DNA of 11,152 bases from Opitutales bacterium (lineage in GTDB: Bacteria; Verrucomicrobiota; Verrucomicrobiia; Opitutales; Opitutaceae), in assembly GCA_021772595.1 (NCBI GenBank), contig JAJFLS010000104.1:1-11152 (forward strand), in the 5' to 3' direction. Below the pieces are notes generated by a model, which searched no databases, was not told where the DNA came from, and saw only the letters and a list, made by a program, of their open reading frames with translations. Both the position numbers and the translations under genes were made by a program. Position 1 is the first letter of the stretch; every line of letters begins with the position of its first letter. Shown here in pieces: positions 1-7,498 of the stretch.

Positions 1-2
1 TT

Positions 3-2585
3 CGATCTCGATTCATCTACCCTATAAAACCCCTTTTTCTGGTGATGATCGCATCTATCGGGCTCATGAGCGTGTCAAGCGCTCAGGATGCCGCCGAAGT
101 CGTCCTCTTGGAAATCAAGGAGGTCGAGGAATTGTACCAAACCGGCAAATACGACGAAGCTCTCCAAGCAGCCGCTAACGGAAGAGATTCCCAGCCGTGG
201 AACGAAAATTGGTGGCGAGTCGAAGCGAGAACGCTCCTCACGACGGGTCGTTACGCGGAAGCCTACGAGCTATTGAGCGAAGGCGTCTCTGCCCGCTACT
301 TCAGCATCCGTCTGCGGTTGATGGCCCGCGAAGCGGCGTTTTTCGCGAACCAATTGGAAGCCGCCGAGTCCATGCTTAGCCAAATCGACGACAGCCTCCG
401 CCGCCGCGGACGATCGGGCTACGATCCTGACTCGCTTGTGGCGATTGGTGAAGCCGCCATCCTTCTCGGCATTGAGCCGCGTATCGTCCTCGAAAATTTC
501 TTCAAACGTGCCCAAGCGGAAACAGACACCACCGTGTCCGCATTTCTCGCCAGCGGCCGTCTCGCTCTCACGAAAAACGACTACAACCTCGCCTCCAAGA
601 ATTTCCAGAACGGCCTGAAGCTTTTCCCCGCCGATCCCGATCTCTGGTACGGACTCGCCAGTTCTTTTATTGAAGGCAACCGCTCCGAATTGCTCAAGTA
701 CGCTCAAAACGCCCTCTCCATCAACGAGCGCCATCCAGGCACCCGCGTCCTTCTCGCCCAGCACTTCATTGACGCCGAAGGCTACGACGAAGCGTTGGAG
801 CAATTGGAAATCGCCCTCGAGGTCAACCCGCTCCATCCGGAAGCGCTCGCTCTCAAAGCCGCCATCGCATACCTCCGCAGCGACAACGCCGTCGGAGATA
901 TCCTGCGCGAGAAAGCTCTCTCCACCTGGCGAACGAATCCAGAGGTCGACCATGTGATCGGGAGAAACCTATCTCGAAAATACTGGTTCAAAGAAGGCTC
1001 CGCTTCCCAGCGAATCGCCCTATCCTATCAGCCCAACTACCTGCCCGCCAAAACGCAACTGGCTCAAGATCTTCTTCGACTCGGCCGCGAAGACGAAGGC
1101 TGGGACCTGGCAAACCAAGTCCACGATGCCGATCCCTACAACGTCTCCGCCTACAATCTCGTCACTCTTCGCGACAAGCTTGACGATTTCGAAACGCTCG
1201 AAACGGAGAATTTCCGAATTCGCATTTCAAAAGAGGAAGCCCCCATATACGGACAACGCGCGATCGACCTCCTAGAACCAGCCCTCGCGTATCTGAGTAC
1301 CCGATACGGCGTCGAGCTGGAGGAGAAAACCACCGTCGAGATTTATCCCAACCCCGCCGACTTCGAAGTACGTACCTTCGGCACACCCGGTAATCCCGGC
1401 TATCTCGGAGTATGCTTCGGGCCGGTCTTCACCATCAACAGTCCGGCGACGAGTCTGGCGAATTGGGAATCGGTTCTGTATCACGAATTCTGTCACACCA
1501 TCACTTTGACTCTCACTCGAAACCGCATGCCTCGTTGGTTGAGCGAAGGCATTTCCGTCTACGAAGAGCGCGAGCGAAACAATTCTTGGGGCCAGATGAT
1601 GACGGTCGACTACCGCGATCGTATTCTCGATGGACGTATGCAGAAAATCAGCGAAATGAGCGCCGCCTTCCTCAGCGCGGAAACTGGAGAAGACACTCAG
1701 TTCGCCTATTTCCAATCCTACCTCGTCGTCAAATTTCTCTATGACGCCTACGGCATCGAATCAATGAGAGAGCTCTTGAAGGACTTAGCCGACGGCTCCA
1801 CAATGAACGAATCTCTCGCCGCGCACGTCGCGCCATTGGACGAGCTTGACGATCGCTTTCTCTCGCAAGCCAAAGAACGGGCGAGAAAACTTGGAGGCTC
1901 ATACGCTCTCGACCGAGCCGAAGGAGCGCTTGAGAAAGCCGTGGAATTGCTGAACACGAAAACCAACTACTTCGACAAGATGGAAGAGATCCAGCCCTTG
2001 ATCGAATCCGAAGATTGGGAGACCGCCCGCTCCGAGCTCGAAACCATCGTCTCCGAAACCGGCTATATTCCCGGTGACGAAAACGTCCACGGACTGCTGG
2101 CCCACGTTTACGGAGAGCTCGGCGAAATCGATCTGGAGCGCGATACGCTCGCTCTTATCGCGACCAACGAAGGCCATCGCCTAGAACCCGTCGTTCGCCT
2201 CATGGAAATAGCCATCGAGCAAGACGATCCGCCATCCGTCGTTCGCTGGGCCAACACCTGGATCGCGATCAAGCCAATGGCCATCGAACCCTGGAAAGCG
2301 CTCTTCGCCACCCATGCGCGTTTCCAATACGAAGATCCCGCGATCTCGGCCGGCAAGGTCCTCGTTCATCTCGACCCGCCAGACATCGCCGCGGTTCACT
2401 ACCAGCTAGCCCGCCAGTTTCTGAAACGCGATCCCGACTCCGCACTCCGCCACACCTTGATGGCCTTAGAGGAGGCCCCTCGTTATCAGCTCGCGTACGA
2501 GTTGCTCGATACGTTAAAAACAAGCCGCCCCACCACGCTGTCGCCGGCCCACAAGATTAAACTCGATACGACTCTCTTCGAATGA
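3..2585 (+). CDS. Exported TPR protein with central HExxH (peptidase MA-like) metallopeptidase domain, 5'-truncated by the window
   Basis: Probable periplasmic zinc metallopeptidase flanked by tetratricopeptide repeats. Numbering residues from the GTG at 42, TPR-like helical pairs fill about 25-380, a gluzincin-like domain spans about 386-615, and further helical repeats run from about 650 to 847. The zinc site is H481-E482-F-C-H485, with E502 in a WLSEG motif as likely third ligand; this is the pattern of the peptidase MA-like family (PF13485 type). The substrate is unknown. The start is uncertain: GTG 42 or ATG 45 would give a signal peptide with no positive charge and no ribosome binding site, whereas the frame stays open to the left edge and encodes Arg, Arg and Lys before the hydrophobic core. 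I therefore think the real start lies left of base 1, with cleavage near SSA|Q. The stop overlaps the next start (ATGA), implying an operon. Peptidase call fairly sure; biological role not known. Confidence 0.85.
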   Translation, partial: RSRFIYPIKPLFLVMIASIGLMSVSSAQDAAEVVLLEIKEVEELYQTGKYDEALQAAANGRDSQPWNENWWRVEARTLLTTGRYAEAYELLSEGVSARYFSIRLRLMAREAAFFANQLEAAESMLSQIDDSLRRRGRSGYDPDSLVAIGEAAILLGIEPRIVLENFFKRAQAETDTTVSAFLASGRLALTKNDYNLASKNFQNGLKLFPADPDLWYGLASSFIEGNRSELLKYAQNALSINERHPGTRVLLAQHFIDAEGYDEALEQLEIALEVNPLHPEALALKAAIAYLRSDNAVGDILREKALSTWRTNPEVDHVIGRNLSRKYWFKEGSASQRIALSYQPNYLPAKTQLAQDLLRLGREDEGWDLANQVHDADPYNVSAYNLVTLRDKLDDFETLETENFRIRISKEEAPIYGQRAIDLLEPALAYLSTRYGVELEEKTTVEIYPNPADFEVRTFGTPGNPGYLGVCFGPVFTINSPATSLANWESVLYHEFCHTITLTLTRNRMPRWLSEGISVYEERERNNSWGQMMTVDYRDRILDGRMQKISEMSAAFLSAETGEDTQFAYFQSYLVVKFLYDAYGIESMRELLKDLADGSTMNESLAAHVAPLDELDDRFLSQAKERARKLGGSYALDRAEGALEKAVELLNTKTNYFDKMEEIQPLIESEDWETARSELETIVSETGYIPGDENVHGLLAHVYGELGEIDLERDTLALIATNEGHRLEPVVRLMEIAIEQDDPPSVVRWANTWIAIKPMAIEPWKALFATHARFQYEDPAISAGKVLVHLDPPDIAAVHYQLARQFLKRDPDSALRHTLMALEEAPRYQLAYELLDTLKTSRPTTLSPAHKIKLDTTLFE

Positions 2586-3460
2586 AACACCACGCATTTA
2601 GATTTTTCCTGATCGCCGCTTCCGCAGCCTTCCTTTCGAGCCTCGCATCCGGGCAGGCCTACAACGATCGCGCCGGCGTCCCGGAATGGCAGGTCGACGA
2701 AGAATTTAAAAGCGACGTCTTCACTTTCGCCCGCGTCCAGTACAGCTCCGGCGGACATTACGGCGGGCGCGGCGGCGGACGTGGCGGCGGGCGCGGCTGG
2801 GGCGGACGCGGCGGCTACGGGCGCGGCGGCGGATGGGCCACAGATTTCCCGGACGCTGAACTCAATTTCGCGTTTCGGCTCCAGCAGATGACGAGCCTCA
2901 AAGTCGATCCCGATTCCGCGGTCGTCACTCTCACCCAAAAGGATTTAGCCCACTACCCGTTCCTATACATGGTCGAGCCAGCCATGGGCGGACTTATCTT
3001 CCTCGAAGAAGAAGTGACCGCGCTGCGCGACTACCTCCTAAACGGCGGCTTCCTCATGGTCGACGACTTCTGGGGCGATGACGAGTATGATCATTTCTAC
3101 TACGAGATTAAGCGCGTGTTCCCAAACCGCGAACCCGTCGAGCTCCCGATCGAACACCCCATTTTCCACATCGTCTTCGACCTGGACGAAAAACCGCAGG
3201 TCCCGAGCATTCACCACGCCACAAGTGCTCGCTACTACGGCTACGACAATGTCAGCAATCAAGGCCCCGGCACAGAAGAAGTTCACTACAAAGCCATCTT
3301 CGACGACAATGGACGCATCATGTGTATCATTTGTCACAATACAGATCTCGGCGATGGCTGGGAGCGCGAAGGCGAAGACGAATGGTACTTCCGGGAGTTC
3401 GCCGAAAAGAAAGCCTACCCCATGGGCATCAACATCGTCTTCTACGCCATGACCCATTAA
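2582..3460 (+). CDS. Exported DUF4159 family protein with Gly/Arg-rich segment
   Basis: A 292-residue protein with a signal peptide (residues 1 to about 24; basic start, FFLIAASAAFLSSLA core, cleavage near ASG/QA), so probably periplasmic or secreted. A short linker leads to a glycine/arginine-rich stretch at 57-84 (GGRGGGRGGGRGWGGRGG and so on). The remainder, about 86-292, resembles DUF4159, a domain related in fold to class I glutamine amidotransferases: a strand around FLYMVEP, then a helix, then LLNGGFLMVDDFWGDDEYD at about 152-170. I see no canonical GxCxG nucleophile elbow, so it is probably a non-catalytic binding domain. DUF4159 genes commonly sit beside MoxR/DUF58/BatA genes, as here. 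The ATG overlaps the upstream stop (ATGA) and has no Shine-Dalgarno sequence, so translation is probably coupled to the peptidase gene. Family assignment is confident; function is unknown. Confidence 0.85.
   Translation: MKHHAFRFFLIAASAAFLSSLASGQAYNDRAGVPEWQVDEEFKSDVFTFARVQYSSGGHYGGRGGGRGGGRGWGGRGGYGRGGGWATDFPDAELNFAFRLQQMTSLKVDPDSAVVTLTQKDLAHYPFLYMVEPAMGGLIFLEEEVTALRDYLLNGGFLMVDDFWGDDEYDHFYYEIKRVFPNREPVELPIEHPIFHIVFDLDEKPQVPSIHHATSARYYGYDNVSNQGPGTEEVHYKAIFDDNGRIMCIICHNTDLGDGWEREGEDEWYFREFAEKKAYPMGINIVFYAMTH
2750..2833 (+). repeat. Imperfect GC-rich codon repeat encoding an RGG-like segment
   Basis: Inside the DUF4159 gene, short units of the type GGCGGGCGCGGC and GGCGGACG recur and encode a run of Gly and Arg with single Tyr, His and Trp (residues 57-84). 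GC content is clearly above that of the surrounding gene. The segment separates the N-terminal region from the DUF4159 domain and is probably a flexible linker. Confidence 0.75.
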
Positions 3461-3473
3461 TCCATCCCACTTT

Positions 3474-3501
3474 TTAATTCCTAATTCTTAATTCCTAATT
3501 T
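3474..3501 (+). repeat. Heptamer tandem array, 4 units, before the MoxR gene
   Basis: Four perfect-phase 7-nt units are visible: TTAATTC, CTAATTC, TTAATTC, CTAATTT. The array takes up 28 of the 45 nt between the DUF4159 stop and the MoxR ATG, and ends 4 nt before that ATG (AAAC lies between). A second array of the same type has the same offset before the next gene. Whether it acts in transcription, translation or neither cannot be told from sequence. Confidence 0.85.
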
Positions 3502-3505
3502 AAAC

Positions 3506-4501
3506 ATGTCCCTACTAGAAACTTCAGAAGAACAAGAGGCCGCATTCAATCGATTGCACGAAGGTCGCGAAAAAGTGGAAGCCGAACTCAGCAAGGTGAT
3601 CGTCGGCCAAAAGACCGTCGTTGAGCAGCTCCTGCTCGCCCTGATCTCCGGAGGCCACTGCCTGATTACCGGCGCTCCCGGACTTGCCAAAACCCTCCTC
3701 GTCAAATCCGTCGCTCAGGCTTTCCACCTGGATTTCCAGCGAATCCAATTCACGCCCGACCTGATGCCAGCCGACATCACCGGCACCGAGATTCTCACCG
3801 ACACGCCGGAAGGCCGTAAACTGATCTTCGCCAGAGGCCCCATCTTCACGAACATGCTGCTAGCCGACGAGATCAACCGCACCCCGCCCAAAACGCAGTC
3901 CGCGCTTCTGGAGGCAATGCAGGAGCATCAGGTGACCGCCGCCGGAGCGAGCCACGTTTTGTCCGAGCCCTTCTTCGTCCTGGCGACCCAGAATCCGATC
4001 GAAATGGAAGGCACCTACCCGCTGCCCGAAGCGCAGCTCGACCGCTTCCTTTTCAACGTCCTTATCGACTACCTTCCGGAGGCCGATGAAATCGATGTCG
4101 TCAAGAAGACCACCTCTAAAGCGAGCGAAGGGATCGATTCCGTTTTCTCCGCCGAGGATATTATCGGCTTCCAGTCGCTCGTTCGAAAAGTCCCGGTTTC
4201 CGACGAAGTCGTCCGCTACGCCGTTCAACTCGCCGCCTCGACGCGGCCAAGCGATCCGAACGCTCCCGATTTCATCAAAGAATGGATCAGCTGGGGCGCC
4301 GGCACTCGTGCCGCCCAAGGACTCGTCCTAGCCAGCAAGGCGCTCGCTCTCTGGAATTCCCGCGCCCATGTCACCAAAGAGGACATCATCTCTCTCGCCC
4401 ACCCCGTACTCCGCCACCGCATCCTCCTCAACTACCGCGCCGAAGCCGAAGGCGAAACCGTCGAAACCGTCATAAAACGCCTCATCGAATCCAAAACCTA
4501 G
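3506..4501 (+). CDS. MoxR-family AAA+ ATPase
   Basis: A cytoplasmic AAA+ ATPase of 331 residues, the usual MoxR length. Visible motifs are Walker A GAPGLAKT (56-63; this Ala-Lys-Thr form is normal in MoxR), Walker B LLADEINR (D121, E122), sensor 1 ATQNP (160-164), and EAQLDRF with a likely arginine finger at R180. The C-terminal lid region contains HPVLRHRI. MoxR ATPases act as chaperone-like factors with VWA-domain partners, and the next two genes are such partners (DUF58 and BatA-type). The ATG at 3506 has no Shine-Dalgarno sequence; the sequence before it is the heptamer array followed by AAAC. The stop is TAG, followed by a 49-nt spacer. The family is certain; the specific client is unknown. 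I give no symbol because moxR is used loosely for the family. Confidence 0.96.
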   Translation: MSLLETSEEQEAAFNRLHEGREKVEAELSKVIVGQKTVVEQLLLALISGGHCLITGAPGLAKTLLVKSVAQAFHLDFQRIQFTPDLMPADITGTEILTDTPEGRKLIFARGPIFTNMLLADEINRTPPKTQSALLEAMQEHQVTAAGASHVLSEPFFVLATQNPIEMEGTYPLPEAQLDRFLFNVLIDYLPEADEIDVVKKTTSKASEGIDSVFSAEDIIGFQSLVRKVPVSDEVVRYAVQLAASTRPSDPNAPDFIKEWISWGAGTRAAQGLVLASKALALWNSRAHVTKEDIISLAHPVLRHRILLNYRAEAEGETVETVIKRLIESKT

Positions 4502-4511
4502 GAGCCCATTC

Positions 4512-4546
4512 AAAATTCCTCATTCTTAATTCTTAATTCTTAATTT
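4512..4546 (+). repeat. Heptamer tandem array, 5 units, before the DUF58 gene
   Basis: Five 7-nt units: AAAATTC, CTCATTC, TTAATTC, TTAATTC, TTAATTT. The first two are degenerate. The array occupies 35 of the 49 nt between the MoxR stop and the DUF58 ATG and ends 4 nt before that ATG (CTCC lies between), the same offset as the array before the MoxR gene. As there, the last unit carries T in place of the final C. Confidence 0.85.
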
Positions 4547-4550
4547 CTCC

Positions 4551-5453
4551 ATGACCGCCACGACAGGCATCGATCCTCAAGCCCTTTTCGCCATTCGCGA
4601 TCTGGAGCTTCGAGCTCGCGTGGTAGTGGAAGGTCTTTGGTCAGGTCTGCACCGCAGCCCGCTGGAAGGTTTCTCAGTCGAGTTCACCGAATACCGGCAA
4701 TACTCCCAAGGCGACGACCTGCGCTATCTCGATTGGAAAGTGCTCGCCCGCACAGACCGGGAATACATCAAGAAATTCGAAGACGAGACCAACCTGCGCT
4801 GCATCCTTTTAATTGATACAAGCCGGTCCATGGATTTCGGATCTGGAGAAGTATCCAAAGCCGAATACGCTCGCACGCTAGGCGCGACCTTCGCCTACTT
4901 CCTTCTTCAACAACGCGACGTTGTCGGCCTCGGGCTTTTCGACTCAGAGCTTCGCGAGTATCTTCCCGCTCGTTGGCGGCCCGGTCAGTTCCGCCGACTT
5001 CTGTCACTCCTAGGGCGAAAGGCCGACGGAGATGAAACCGATCTCGGCAAGGCGCTTGAGCAAACCGCGATCCTGAATACTAAGCGGAGCTTGATTCTCG
5101 TCCTCTCCGATTTTCTTTCGCCTCCGAGCGATTGGGAGCGTCCTCTCGCGCAACTCATTGCCGCTGGCCACGACGTACGCGCTCTGCAGATTCTCGATTC
5201 CGCCGAGCTCGATCTCGACTTCGGCAAAGCTGCCCAATGGGAAGACCTCGAAACGGGCAATCGCCTCTACATCGATCCAGCCGAAGCGCGTAGCGCCTAC
5301 AAAGCCAGTTTCGCCGAACATCAGGGCCAGGTTCAGCAATCGCTTGAGGAGCGGGGCGTCAAGCACCTGATCGCGCCGACCAACAAGCCACTCGACTTCG
5401 TATTGCTCGATCTTCTACGCAGCCGTCCGCTAACCGGAAGGATGTCCCGATGA
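4551..5453 (+). CDS. DUF58 domain protein (soluble, VWA-like)
   Basis: A 300-residue protein with no signal peptide or membrane segment, so probably cytoplasmic. The DUF58 signature is clear at about 34-66: HRSPLEG, then EFTEYRQYSQGDD and LRYLDWKVLART. A VWA-like fold follows, with the metal-ion-dependent adhesion site D89-T-S91-R-S93 and a later strand LILVLSDF. DUF58 proteins are standard companions of MoxR ATPases and are thought to be their binding partners or adaptors. The ATG at 4551 lacks a Shine-Dalgarno sequence and sits directly behind the second heptamer array. The stop overlaps the next start (ATGA at 5450-5453), which suggests coupled, balanced production with the BatA-type protein. 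Assignment is confident; the molecular role is inferred from the family. Confidence 0.94.
   Translation: MTATTGIDPQALFAIRDLELRARVVVEGLWSGLHRSPLEGFSVEFTEYRQYSQGDDLRYLDWKVLARTDREYIKKFEDETNLRCILLIDTSRSMDFGSGEVSKAEYARTLGATFAYFLLQQRDVVGLGLFDSELREYLPARWRPGQFRRLLSLLGRKADGDETDLGKALEQTAILNTKRSLILVLSDFLSPPSDWERPLAQLIAAGHDVRALQILDSAELDLDFGKAAQWEDLETGNRLYIDPAEARSAYKASFAEHQGQVQQSLEERGVKHLIAPTNKPLDFVLLDLLRSRPLTGRMSR
5432..5453 (+). promoter_or_regulatory. Ribosome binding site and ATGA stop/start overlap
   Basis: GGAAGG at 5436-5441, inside the end of the DUF58 gene, lies 8 nt before the ATG at 5450. The same ATG shares bases with the DUF58 stop codon. This supports the chosen start and suggests translational coupling. 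Confidence 0.7.
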
Positions 5454-7498
5454 ACGTCCTTTCTCCGTTGTTTCTAGCGGGTGCAGCGCTCGTCATCGGG
5501 CCAATCCTGTTTCACTTGATTCGTCGAGCGACAAAGGACCGCATTCGATTTAGCGCCACTCAATTCCTAAAAGAGTCGCCTCCAAAACTGCAACGCAAGA
5601 GCCGTATCCAAAATCCTTGGCTACTCGCGCTTCGCTGCCTCGTCATCGCTCTGCTCGCGTTCGCTTTCGCTCGCCCGTTTTTCAACTCGGACATTCCGAT
5701 CATTCCTTCGACCACGCCACCCAGCAGTTTAGTGATCGTCCTGGACAGCAGCGCCAGCATGCAGCGTCAAGGCGCATGGCAAGACGCCATTCAAATAGCT
5801 CGAGGCCGCATCAGCGATTTGGAAAACCGCGATAGCCTAGCGATCATAGCCGCTTCTAGAAACGCTCGCCTCCTTCTCTCCTTCGAGCAGTGGAGCGAAT
5901 GGCCTCTCGACGAACGCCAATCGTTGGCCGCCGCTCTTCTTTCGGAACAATCGCCCGGCTGGGAATCCACTCGCATCGACGATGCCGTCGAACTCGACCT
6001 GGCGGAGATCGAGCAGCTTGCCGAACGCTCCGACACGCCCTCCAAAAACAAAGTCCTCCTCATTTCCGACATGCAACGCTCCGCGCGTGTCGCCGGTCTT
6101 GCCGGTCGTGAATGGCCCGAGGGCACGCTTCTCGAACTTGAGACCGCGACAGGAGCTTACGCGGGAAACACGGGAATTCGCTGGCTCGGCTGGACTGGCG
6201 ATGAAGGGACTCCAAGGAAATTGAGAATCGGAATTCAGAGCTCCGGCCAAATCGAATCCACACCTCTTACGCTCGCTCTATACGACGCCACTTCGAATGA
6301 ACTTCTTTCCGATCCCCTCGAATTGTATTCGCAAGCTGACGACAGTCGAATGCTGCTGCTTGAAGCGCCTGAAAATGCGACCGGACCTTTCAAGGTGGAA
6401 CTCACCGGCGACGGAGAATCCTTCGACAACACACTGCATATCGCTGCGGAACAACCCAGACCGGTCACCATCGATTACGTGGGCGCCGCCGATAATTCCG
6501 AAGATCCGGATCAAGCCGCTTTCTATATAAAGCGCGCCACTGCCGGCTGGATCGACCCAGTCGTGTCTTTCGGAAGCGATCCATCGCCTGTCGACGCATC
6601 CAAATTTATTCTAATCGATTCCGCGCTCGACGAAAGTCGCGTCGCCCAAATCAGAAACGAAATCGAAAATGGATCCAACGCATTGTTTCTCCTTTCCGAG
6701 CCTTCGCGTATAGAATCGGTCGAAGCGTTTCTAAACGAAAGCGGATGGTCGTCGGGCGAGACCGATGAAACGGACTCGCGGATTGGAAAAATCGACTTCG
6801 AGCACCCGTCGTTCAGTCTTTTCGCCGATCCGAGATTTAGCGATTTTTCGCGTATTCGCTTCTACCATACGCATACAGCGGTCGTTCCCGAAAGCTCCCG
6901 CATCGAAACAATCGCGAACTACGACGACGGATCTCCTGCGGTTCTGGAGGCCGCGCTTGGCAATGGCCACTTGACCATCTGGGTCGGCGATTGGTCGCCA
7001 CGCAACAGCCAATGGGCGCTCTCTTCAAAATTCGTTCCCTGGCTGCAACGCCTCTTCGAACGCGCAGTCGGCGGTCCGGATCAGCCGAGCATCGCCAACA
7101 TCGACGAAGCCCAAACCCTTTTCAATAACGCCGCTCAGTGGAAATCTTTCGATGCCGCCGCGTTCAGTTCGAACCGCCCGACAGTGCCTGGCCTGTATCA
7201 ACTTAAGGACACCCGAAGCGAACGTTGGGTCGCTCTCCATACGCCGTCCGAAGAGAGCGAATGGGACACGCACACCCTCGAAGACTGGGAACGCCTCGGG
7301 GCGCCTTTCGATGTGCCCGTCGCGAAAGCCGTCGACGCGGAAGCTGAAGAATCTGCGCTGCGCTTCGAAAACGCGGTTACGCTGGAAAACCAGCAGCAAA
7401 TTTGGAGATGGATAATCATCGCCGTTGCTGCCATTCTCGCCTTCGAAAGTTTCGTCGCGCGAAAACTTCAAGGGAGAGAGGAAAGGATAGGAGGATGA
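5450..7498 (+). CDS. BatA-type membrane protein: N-terminal BatA domain, VWA domain, glutamine-amidotransferase-like domain
   Basis: A 682-residue inner-membrane protein. Helices at about 5-24 and 57-77 form the BatA (aerotolerance regulator) N-terminal domain, with the characteristic pattern of a short hydrophobic start, LFHLIRR and a basic loop. A VWA domain follows from about 93, with MIDAS residues D99, S101 and S103 (DSSAS) and a strand VLLISD near 201-206. Residues about 337-541 look like a class I amidotransferase-like fold: ILIDSALD, a helix, then NALFLLSEPSR, and later SPAVLEAALGNGHLTIW. A last membrane helix at about 654-671 is followed by a basic tail. The VWA and amidotransferase-like parts would lie between membrane anchors. 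It overlaps both neighbours by ATGA. It is likely a membrane partner of the upstream MoxR and DUF58 proteins. Family call is strong; the amidotransferase-like call is from pattern only. Confidence 0.9.
   Translation: MNVLSPLFLAGAALVIGPILFHLIRRATKDRIRFSATQFLKESPPKLQRKSRIQNPWLLALRCLVIALLAFAFARPFFNSDIPIIPSTTPPSSLVIVLDSSASMQRQGAWQDAIQIARGRISDLENRDSLAIIAASRNARLLLSFEQWSEWPLDERQSLAAALLSEQSPGWESTRIDDAVELDLAEIEQLAERSDTPSKNKVLLISDMQRSARVAGLAGREWPEGTLLELETATGAYAGNTGIRWLGWTGDEGTPRKLRIGIQSSGQIESTPLTLALYDATSNELLSDPLELYSQADDSRMLLLEAPENATGPFKVELTGDGESFDNTLHIAAEQPRPVTIDYVGAADNSEDPDQAAFYIKRATAGWIDPVVSFGSDPSPVDASKFILIDSALDESRVAQIRNEIENGSNALFLLSEPSRIESVEAFLNESGWSSGETDETDSRIGKIDFEHPSFSLFADPRFSDFSRIRFYHTHTAVVPESSRIETIANYDDGSPAVLEAALGNGHLTIWVGDWSPRNSQWALSSKFVPWLQRLFERAVGGPDQPSIANIDEAQTLFNNAAQWKSFDAAAFSSNRPTVPGLYQLKDTRSERWVALHTPSEESEWDTHTLEDWERLGAPFDVPVAKAVDAEAEESALRFENAVTLENQQQIWRWIIIAVAAILAFESFVARKLQGREERIGG
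7471..7498 (+). promoter_or_regulatory. Purine-rich ribosome binding region and ATGA overlap before the DUF4175-like gene
   Basis: A purine-rich run (GGGAGAGAGGAAAGG) covers 7472-7486, with AGGA at 7484-7487 spaced 7 nt from the ATG at 7495. A further AGGAGG touches the ATG directly and is too close to act as the main site. The ATG overlaps the upstream TGA. This fixes the start of the long final gene. Confidence 0.7.

Noticed and set aside
270..953. 227-codon open frame on the minus strand
   Set aside because: It lies wholly opposite the TPR repeats of the first gene, shows no recognisable domain, and is typical of antisense frames opened by the codon bias of a GC-rich gene.
2486..2938. 150-codon minus-strand open frame rich in Ala and Pro
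   Set aside because: Its Ala/Pro-rich part is the reverse reading of the Gly/Arg-rich repeat in the DUF4159 gene; no independent coding evidence.
3461..3505. Possible transcription terminator between the DUF4159 and MoxR genes
   Set aside because: No GC-rich stem followed by a T run is present; the AT-rich sequence is the heptamer array. The 49-nt spacer at 4502-4550 likewise shows no hairpin.
3474..4546. Heptamer arrays as a CRISPR or attachment site
   Set aside because: Units are 7 nt, directly adjacent, without spacers; there are no cas or integrase genes.
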